Below the pieces are notes generated by a model, which ran no database searches, was not told the DNA's origin, and was given only the letters and a program-made list of their open reading frames with translations. This document shows positions 57,358 to 64,000 of a stretch of DNA of 64,000 nt, in pieces. The DNA lies in contig JACGCM010001954.1 in NCBI GenBank assembly GCA_014058105.1, positions 806,001 to 870,000 of the forward strand, given 5' to 3'. The position numbers and the translations under genes are program-made. Source of the DNA: Kingdonia uniflora (lineage: Eukaryota; Streptophyta; Magnoliopsida; Ranunculales; Circaeasteraceae). Position 1 is the first letter of the stretch. Every line of letters starts with the position of its first letter.

Positions 57358-58266
57358 CTGAAACATAAATTGTACAACAGATAATAAGAGCCTGTCACAA
57401 CTTAAAAAACAAAAACAAGCAGCACCAATTTACTGAGAAAGATAGACACACAGTCCCAAGGAAATCAGATAATTTCCGCCCATTTACAATAGAATTAAAG
57501 AATGTATTGACCATTTCCATTGAAAACCTTTGCTTCTGAGATTGGGGAAACAAGATATTCAAGCACAAGAAATTCAGACACAACAGGGAAATGGTCAACT
57601 CAAACAAGTGACCCTTCCTCAAGGGGCACCAGTTGATACAGTTCAAGGAACTCCAGTTGAATCTACTAGATGGGCAGAAAATGATTGGCAAGTTCCAAAA
57701 ATGAAATCTACCAAGACTGTTAAGAGTAGGCAACCAAAAATCTATTGCCAAACTTAAGAGATATTGTTAAAGATATTAATCCTCATTTAATCTGTCTGAC
57801 AAGGACTAATCAACAACCTCCTCCAGGTTCCAAATGAGAGTTATCTTCTGGAATTCTAAGGGGTAGGCAACAAACAATTTATTGCCTACTAATCCTAATT
57901 TAATCTGTCTGTCTGAGCCTAAAGTGAAGCCTTCCTCGGAATCTATAAATAAACTTGGTTTAAAACATATGGGTTCTACATGCTAGACTGGGAAATTTTA
58001 GGTGTTTCGGAATCATCTTCTCCTGCTCCTGGTTTTGTTAGTCTTTCACCATAAGTTAATCATATTAGTTTTAATGATAATCTTATCACTTTCTGATAGA
58101 TCGTGGGTTGTACGCCCACGTCTACCCGTAGCCTTTTTAGTATATATGTTACAAAATGTCTCTAGGAGAGAGTTAGTTTTCTTTTGCGAGAATTTTAGAG
58201 TAAACTATTGAACCCTAGTTTTCGAATTGATTGAATTTGCTTTCGCGTTAGTAGTACTTATTAGCA

Positions 58267-59010
58267 ATGGGCGATTCTAGGTTTGCCATGTGTAAGGCGA
58301 TTGTCGAAATTGCAAGGATTGAGACGGGTGTTGTGACAAAGGATTTGATGAGATTCGATGGAGAAGGTTTGAAGATGAACCACTACAACGAATCGACTGA
58401 GATGGAGGGCACCGTGCAGTTGATGTTGTAAGTGGGGAAGGTCGGAGACGTGATGAAAAGATCTCGATCAATGTCCCACGAAAGGGTCGCGACCTTGATG
58501 CAAGAAGTTCACCCGATTCACGTTTCCAATCACCATGAAGCCTACCAAAGAAGACCAATACCACCCCAAAACCAATACCCCGAATCTAGAAAATTGTGAT
58601 TCGGGAATAGCCTCGATAAAAAAATGGGAAGTCGCCGGCTGAAGCAGACAACTCCAGCAGCAACCCCAATCGAAATCTGGGACCGACAGAGAGAGGGGGT
58701 CCCAAAACACCCGACTAGTCTAGTAGAGGGAGAGAGGCTCCCGCAACACTCAACTAGTCTGGCAAAGAAGAGAGAGGGGATCCCAAAGCACTCGACTGGT
58801 CAGGCAGAGGGAGAGAAGATCCTGCAACACCCAACTGGTACGCCAGAGAAGAGAGAGGGGGCCGCAGCTCCCGACTGGTCTAATATAGAGCGAGAAAGCT
58901 CTAGTGCAACCGACTGGTCTGGCAAAAAGGGGGAGTCCAGGGACAACACCAAAAGCTACGACAGAGTTGGGGGTAGGAGGGCAATCTAAGGACGCCTCGG
59001 AAGTGGTATA
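58267..59010 (+). pseudogene. Gypsy gag remnant with TSLA-type repeats
   Basis: The frame at about 58267 reads MGDSRFAMCKAIVEIARIET. A second part, 58624-58989, has five imperfect repeats of a T(S/G)x-x-G/KREG(I/V/A)PKHPTSL-like 15-19-residue unit, which the DNA shows as GGGAGAGA(A/G)G-CCCGACTGGTC copies. No zinc knuckle was identified. Confidence 0.5.
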
Positions 59011-59139
59011 TGCGATCACGATAGATCCACTGCCACATCAAAGGGTGAGGAAGGGTTTACCTAGGCAGAGGCTAACACTATATGGGTCAGTTATGAGGAA
59101 AGACGATACGGGTTCCAAAGTAGACGAATACTTAAAGAA

Positions 59140-59300
59140 ACGTGCATTGTTTCATACATGCGTAAAGGCAACAAGGAAGGGGTTAGACATGACTATCGAT
59201 GGGGGTTCGACGGATAACATCATATCAAAGGATGTGGCTGATAAGCTACGCCTCAGACTTATCCCACATCCCAAAACTGCCATAATGAATTGGTTATAGA
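59140..59300 (+). pseudogene. Gypsy protease remnant
   Basis: VKATRKGLDMTIDGGSTDNI then ISKDVADKLRLRLIPHPK. This is the aspartic protease region of chromoviruses, with DGG in place of the usual DSG/DTG. Confidence 0.75.
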
Positions 59301-59709
59301 AAGACGGTACAACTAGTAAGATGAGTGTTATGTCGTACTCGTGTGAAGATTAAGATGGGAAAATATGAAGAATATATATTGTGCACCGTTATCAAGATGG
59401 ATGTGTCATATACTGTTAGGCGGACCGGAGCAGTGGGAGAGGAACACAATACACATAGGGCGGCCTAATGTGTATGTTTTTATGTGGCAAGGGCTTCAAC
59501 ACAGGTGGACGAAGCACACTAGTTTCCTGGCATAAGCAAAGGAAGCAGGGAGTCGTTCACACTTTTCGTTCACACTTTAGTGTGTACGATTTTGACATCA
59601 CTTACAACTGTTCATGACGGGTTACAACCGTTACTTGACCAGTTTCACACGTATATCAATAACCCGACCCACCAGAGTTACCAGCATTACAAGATATTTA
59701 GCACACCAT

Positions 59710-60540
59710 TGATTTGATCTCGGGGCTTTGTTGCCCAACTTGCCTCATTATCGCATGGTTCTTGCGTAGCATGCGGAGTTACAGAAACAGATTGCTCAGT
59801 TATGCGCAAAAGGATGTTTTGAGAGAGAGTATGCCCACAGTAGTTGTTCCGGCTCTTCCCAAAAAAAATGACAGGATCTATCGAATGTGCATTGATTTCA
59901 GGGCGGCCAACAAGATTACGGTGAAGTACAGATTTCCAATGCCCACGATTAGAGGATATGATTGATGATATTCATGGGGCACAATTTTTTTTAAGTTCAA
60001 TCTCAAGAGCGGGTACCATCAGATTTGGCCAAGTAATGAGTAGATGATGAGTGGAAGACAACATTTAAAACCAAGGACGGTCTATACGAGTGGCTGGTTA
60101 TGCCTTTTGAGTTGTCCAACATTCCTTCCACATGTATGCGTCTGATGACAAAGGTCCTACGATATTGTATTGCATAGAGGTTCAATATGATGTATTTCAA
60201 TTACATTTTCATCCATAGTCGTACTCGAGAAGAGCACTTGGTACATGTGAAGAGAGTATTACAGGCCTTACGACAGTATAGGTTATTTCTTCAATTGAAG
60301 ATATGCTCTTTCCTCATTGATTCTAAGGATTTTTTGGTATATGTTATTTCGTTTGAAGGGGTTTGGGTTGATGAAGAGAAAGTGGATACGATTAGGAACT
60401 GGCCTAGTACCTACTACTACGACACAAGTACGAAGTTTTCATGGTTTTGCTACTTTTTACAGATGATTCATAGATGGGTTCAACAGTATTATGACTCCTG
60501 TCACCTCCCTTATGAGAAACGTACCTTTTGCTTGGTCACC
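59710..60540 (+). pseudogene. Gypsy reverse transcriptase, catalytic Asp pair lost
   Basis: VVVPALPKKNDRIYRMCIDF then RAANKITVKYRFPMP, FKFNLKSGYHQI-like coding at about 59995, and [18 protein letters not shown] at about 60090. The catalytic box, normally YLDD, reads YFNY (about 60192). REEHLVHVKRVLQALRQYRL follows. Stops and frame changes are frequent. Confidence 0.85.
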
Positions 60541-60945
60541 TGAAGCTGATGAGGCATTCCGGCTAACCAAACAAAACCTCACTACAACCCCTGTTATTGC
60601 ATTATCGAACTTCTCAGGGCTGGTTTTCGAGGTCACTACCGATTATTGTAAGACTGGGATAGGAGCGACGTTGTCTCAGTCGGGGAGAAATTATCAGGAG
60701 CATTTGAATTACAGTATGTATGACATCAAGTTGTTGGCAGTAGTAAGAGCATTGCGACATTGGAGGCACTATTTAGTTCATCGAGAGTTAGTCATCCATT
60801 CTGATCATGACGCACTACGTCATATGCACAGCCAACATAGGACCTCGACAACAGATAGGCAAGAGAAGTGGTTTAGTTATCTCCAGAGTTTCGACTTTCA
60901 CATTCAACATATTAAAGTAAGGAGAATGGGTTTATTGACAAAATA
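60541..60945 (+). pseudogene. Gypsy RNase H remnant
   Basis: FAWSPEADEAFRLTKQNLTT, then VFEVTTDYCKTGIGATLSQS (usual D-A-S region altered), YDIKLLAVVRALRHWRHYLV and VIHSDHDALRHMHSQ. Fairly long open frame. Confidence 0.82.
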
Positions 60946-60999
60946 AGTAGGACTGCTCATCTCTTAGTTACTCTTTGTTCGTCAGTATTCAGGTTTACC

Positions 61000-62010
61000 G
61001 AGTTGCGTAATTTGTACCCAGTGGACACGTCCTTTGGACCGATTTTGAGACATGCACTCAAAATTAGGGGTCTCATGAGGGTCTATTCAGAATATAGGCT
61101 TATTCAGTGGCACATCCCTCACATTCATGCGGGGGCTCTTGGAGGACATTTTGGGGCAATCAAAACCATGGCATTAATGAGAGAGAAGTATTTCTAGGAT
61201 TATGTGCATAGGGATGTTACGCCTTTATTAGTAGGTGCTATTCCTGTACGTGCGACAACTAAAGGGAGAGAACAAGGGCCTTTACATTCCTCTACCGATT
61301 TCGGCCAGCCCTTGAAGGGACATTTCAATGGACTTTGTTATAGGATTACCCAGGACACAAGGATTTCATTCAGTGTATGTTGTGGTTGATAAGTTCTCCA
61401 AGATGGCTCACTTCATCCATTACACCAAGACAGAGGATGTTACACACGTAACCCGACTGTTCTTTTGAGAGGTAGTACAGTTACATGCAAGGGCGGAGCC
61501 AAAGTTTTAGACTAGGGGATGACAGGACTTAAAGGGATATTTTAATATTTTTGCTTTAGATGGTAGAGAGAGAAAAAGAACTATCGGGAGAATGGGAGGA
61601 GTTCAAATAAAGTTTATGGTAAAAAAATTAGGTTGGTTTGAAGGGATGCCAAACCCTTGGGCTTTTGTAACTATTTTTTTCCCAAAATCCGCCCCTTGTT
61701 ACATGGGGTGCCCCAGTCGATTCGATTGGATAGGCGGTTTACGGGAAAATTTTGAAGGACATGGAGATTGTTACGCTGCAAACTCAGGTTTTCGGTAGCC
61801 TTCCACCCTCAGACGAATGGACAGACGGAGTGGTTAACCACAGTCTTAGTGATTTATTGCGTTGTATTACAGGAGACATGCTTACGTAGTGAGATTTTGT
61901 GTTATCCCAGGCCGAGTTGGCTTTCAATAGTTATGTCAATAGCTCAACGCGATTATCTCCTTTTCAGATTGAGACGGGATACAATCAGGATATGGCGCTC
62001 CCCAGCTAGT
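61000..62010 (+). pseudogene. Gypsy integrase, interrupted by a MITE
   Basis: HIHAGALGGHFGAIKTMALM marks the zinc-binding part, with a stop replacing a codon near 61197. [20 protein letters not shown] (first Asp) is followed by TRLFF and EVVQLHG, where the MITE splits the frame. AFHPQTNGQTEWLTTVL lies after it, containing the catalytic Glu. The empty-site reading across the MITE is continuous. Confidence 0.82.
61488..61697. mobile_element. hAT-type MITE, about 210 bp
   Basis: Ends CAAGGGCGGAGCC and AATCCGCCCCTT(G) are inverted copies. GTTACATG flanks both sides (61480-61487 and 61698-61705). CA-GGGGCGGAGCC-like ends with 8-bp duplications are common for plant hAT MITEs. Removing the insert plus one duplication restores the integrase frame. 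Confidence 0.82.
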
Positions 62011-62379
62011 ACCAACGTCGGATAGTGTTGCAGAGTTTGTAGAGTCTATTCGAGCTATACACGAGGAGGTGCAGTGACATTTGGAAGAGGTGTATGCAGG
62101 AGTCAAACAGCGGGTCGATAGGCACAGGTGAGATGTTATTTTCTCACCAGGGGACTTGGTTATGTTATACAATGATAAGGGGGAGGCGCATGGGCTTGGC
62201 CTCCAAACTTCTATTGCGCATGACCATTTCGTATTATTTAGAGAATTGGAGAGAATGCTTGTGAGCTTGAAATATAGGAAGCTCGGTCGAAAGAAGTAAA
62301 TGTCAAACATGTTCCTCCACTACCAATGGCACCTATACCTGAGTACAATAGTGAGTACAATAGAGTGATGAGTTGATGA

Positions 62380-62535
62380 GATATTTGATCGACGAGTAGA
62401 TGATGCTTGTAATGTTGAGCTCTTGGTAAGGTGGGTAGATCGATTCATGGATTTCAAGGGAGTCATTTGCAAGGATAGATCTCACTTCTATGAGGACTAC
62501 ATTCAACTACAGAATTTGTGGTCTAATTCTTCTTA
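62380..62535 (+). pseudogene. Chromodomain-like C-terminus of the Gypsy integrase
   Basis: IFDRRVDDACNVELLVRWVD then FMDFKGVICKDRSHFYED and YIQLQNLW fit the chromodomain pattern (a short basic start, E-LVRW, then F-x-x-x-Y). The first aromatic positions are diverged. It ends at a stop next to the purine tract. Confidence 0.6.
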
Positions 62536-62943
62536 GAGGGGAGAGTTGATAGATCGCGGGTTGTACACCCACGTGTGCACGTAACCTTTCTAGTATATAT
62601 GTTAGAAGTTGTCTCTAGGAGAGAGTTATTTTCTTTTGTGAGAGGGGAAACTCTTGAAACCCTAGTTTTTTAATTGATTGATTTGCTTCCGCGATCGTAG
62701 TACACTTTTGTTTATGCTTTGTGTTGCAGCAATTTTGATTTTCCTTGGCTGGTGATTAGAGATTTTAATTCCAATATCAGAATAGGTGAAAAGGGTAGGG
62801 GGAGAGAGACTAATGTTATTTCTGTGGAAGATTTTGCTCAAGCTATGGATGATTGTGATCTTATTGAAAGACCTAGAGAAGGATTGAGATACAGTTGGCC
62901 CAATAATAATAATAAAAAGGCAAAGCCAAAGTTCATAACTTGA

Positions 62944-64000
62944 TTGACAGTGCCTTCTTTAATAAGTTTTGGCTTGATAAATTCACAAGTTGGAAGTTTA
63001 TGCTTTATCTATACTAGAATCCCCCGACTATTGAAAAGTGCGACTTACTCTAGAGAATTTATTTACACTCGCCATGCAAGTCTTAGTGGACACTTAGAGT
63101 CGCTTGAGAAGGAAGCAGACTACATGAAACCACTATGGAAGCACAAGAACAGAAAGTAAGTCTAATTTCTTATATAAATTTGTCTATTTTTCCTACAAGA
63201 GTATGTTTACTTTAGTGGCCTACTTACTTTTTCTCATATAATTGCTTTTTTGTTTCTCATCTGCAAACTTTAAACAAGTCAGCTAGCTCTAATAATTATA
63301 GAACTTGATACTTTAATTTCCTCTTCTAAACCTATTCTAAAATAGTGAACAAATTCATGCTTATACGTTGCAATTGTGGCGCCGAAGGCATATCAACATA
63401 TCCACCGTGACTTGATCACGGGTAGCGCCAAAGGCGCATCGACGTTCTTGTCGTGACTGGGTCACGTGTTGTACTAGTAATTACAAAAGCCAATAAAGTA
63501 TATGTACATCTTACCTAAGACATATCACGGAGAAAACGACGTTGCTCGAGAAAAAAAAACATTCTTTGAAACTACAAGATCGATTTTCTATGTTACAACC
63601 AAAACGTGAGATAAAATATACTATTAAATTTCACAAGGGCGTCATTGACCACACATAAAAACTACTAGGGGCATTTTTGTCTCTTAATTCAACATTAAAT
63701 ATTTAATTAAAACACAATTACCACTAGCATTTGCTTCTTCCCTAGCAACCTAACTGCCCCACTCTCCTCTCCTATTCTTTCATGACTCACTTTCTTTCAC
63801 ACCCTTCCACTCGCACATCATACTCCTATTTCTCCCCATTTTCTCTCTCACTTTAAATGACTCTATGAACCCTCTTTTACTCCGCCTCTCTTTCACTCTC
63901 TTTCCTATTGAAGCATTGTAGTGACAAAGGCATACAGTGTATAGTTGATACATATTACTAGGAGCAAAAATGATGCTCGAAAAAAAAATAACATCATTTA
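62944..64000. other. Right edge: LINE remains, tandem hairpin pair, CT-rich DNA
   Basis: LINE frames fade near 62990. An open plus-strand stretch reads HASLSGHLESLEKEADYMKP then LWKHKNRK and ends exactly at a GTAAGT donor (about 63156). I do not recognise it, but it looks like an exon end. Two 46-bp units with hairpins lie at 63376-63467. From about 63720 to 63910 the plus strand is strongly C/T-rich, as in plant 5' leaders. No NRPC1 exon was seen here. Confidence 0.35.
63376..63467. repeat. Two 46-bp tandem units, each with two inverted repeats
   Basis: Units start at 63376 (GTGGCGCCGAAGGC) and 63422 (GTAGCGCCAAAGGCGC). Each also carries a CGTGAC-type hairpin: CGTGACTTGATCACG at 63406-63420 and CGTGACTGGGTCACG at 63452-63466, exactly one period apart. 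Confidence 0.85.

Larger units (their letters stand above)
58094..62704 (+). mobile_element. Ty3/Gypsy chromovirus-type element, degenerate
   Basis: LTRs 58094-58257 and 62547-62704 begin TGATAGATCG(T/C)GGGTTGTAC. A purine tract, AGAGGGGAGAG, precedes the right LTR. Gag, protease, RT, RNase H, integrase and a C-terminal chromodomain-like segment are in order on the plus strand. The element is short (4.6 kb) and every domain has stops. It was inserted into a LINE and later received a hAT MITE in its integrase. Confidence 0.88.
57440..62943 (+). mobile_element. LINE interrupted by a Gypsy element
   Basis: On the left, 57450-58093 carries a Q/P-rich ORF1 tail (AQEIQTQQGNGQLKQVTLPQ) and a broken ORF2 start. 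On the right, from 62705, the frame reads TFVYALCCSNFDFPWLVIRD then FNSNIRIGEKGRGRETN and EGLRYSWPNNNN, the LINE endonuclease. The Gypsy LTRs lie exactly between, flanked by CTTTC and CTTTT. The LINE frame decays after 62943. Confidence 0.7.

Noticed and set aside
57395..57751. Minus-strand open frame next to NRPC1 exon A as the preceding exon
   Set aside because: It lacks the NADFDGD-type metal-binding motif expected there and mirrors the Q/P-rich LINE ORF1 on the plus strand.

Overview
The window is nuclear DNA of a flowering plant, most likely a eudicot. It is AT-rich, with GT-AG introns, one clade-D PP2C gene, one gene for the largest subunit of RNA polymerase III, and a dense load of plant LTR retrotransposons, LINEs, SINE-like elements and hAT-type elements. 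I cannot name the species from sequence alone. There are no prokaryotic genes, rRNA genes, convincing functional tRNA genes or CRISPR arrays.

Layout. (1) 87-3192, minus strand: a complete four-exon protein phosphatase 2C gene of 390 codons. (2) About 3.2-11.4 kb: intergenic DNA with a SINE-like element, a 501-bp TRIM that has only 43 bp between its LTRs, and a decayed LINE that itself carries insertions, one of them holding an array of nine near-palindromes. (3) 11.8-57.4 kb, minus strand: fifteen exons of NRPC1, the RNA polymerase III largest subunit. Reading frame and splice phase hold at every junction I checked. The 5' exons, including the one with the catalytic metal-binding loop, lie beyond the right edge, and the last short coding exon was not found.

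The introns of NRPC1 hold most of the rest. These are a Copia element inside a minus-strand TRIM (15.5-20.8 kb); a short non-coding LTR element (21.7-23.4 kb); a Copia protease relic (27.2 kb); a solo TRIM LTR (32.6 kb); a non-autonomous hAT element (34.2-34.9 kb); a Tat-lineage Gypsy element (pol on the minus strand at 41-47 kb, with extra antisense genes at 35.7-40.3 kb); a 2.87-kb solo LTR (49.0-51.8 kb); a second hAT copy (51.9-52.8 kb); and a long-TIR foldback element (53.1-53.5 kb). Upstream of the first NRPC1 exon in the window, a chromovirus-type Gypsy element sits inside a LINE and itself carries a hAT MITE (57.4-62.9 kb).

Only PP2C and NRPC1 look like functional host genes. They share a strand but have no evident functional link. 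All transposon genes seen are broken by stops, frameshifts or catalytic-residue changes. The most unusual signals are the spliced antisense ORF and two TATA-preceded small ORFs, interleaved with ~91-bp repeats, on the non-pol strand of the Tat element; the minimal TRIM; and the nine-copy palindrome array.
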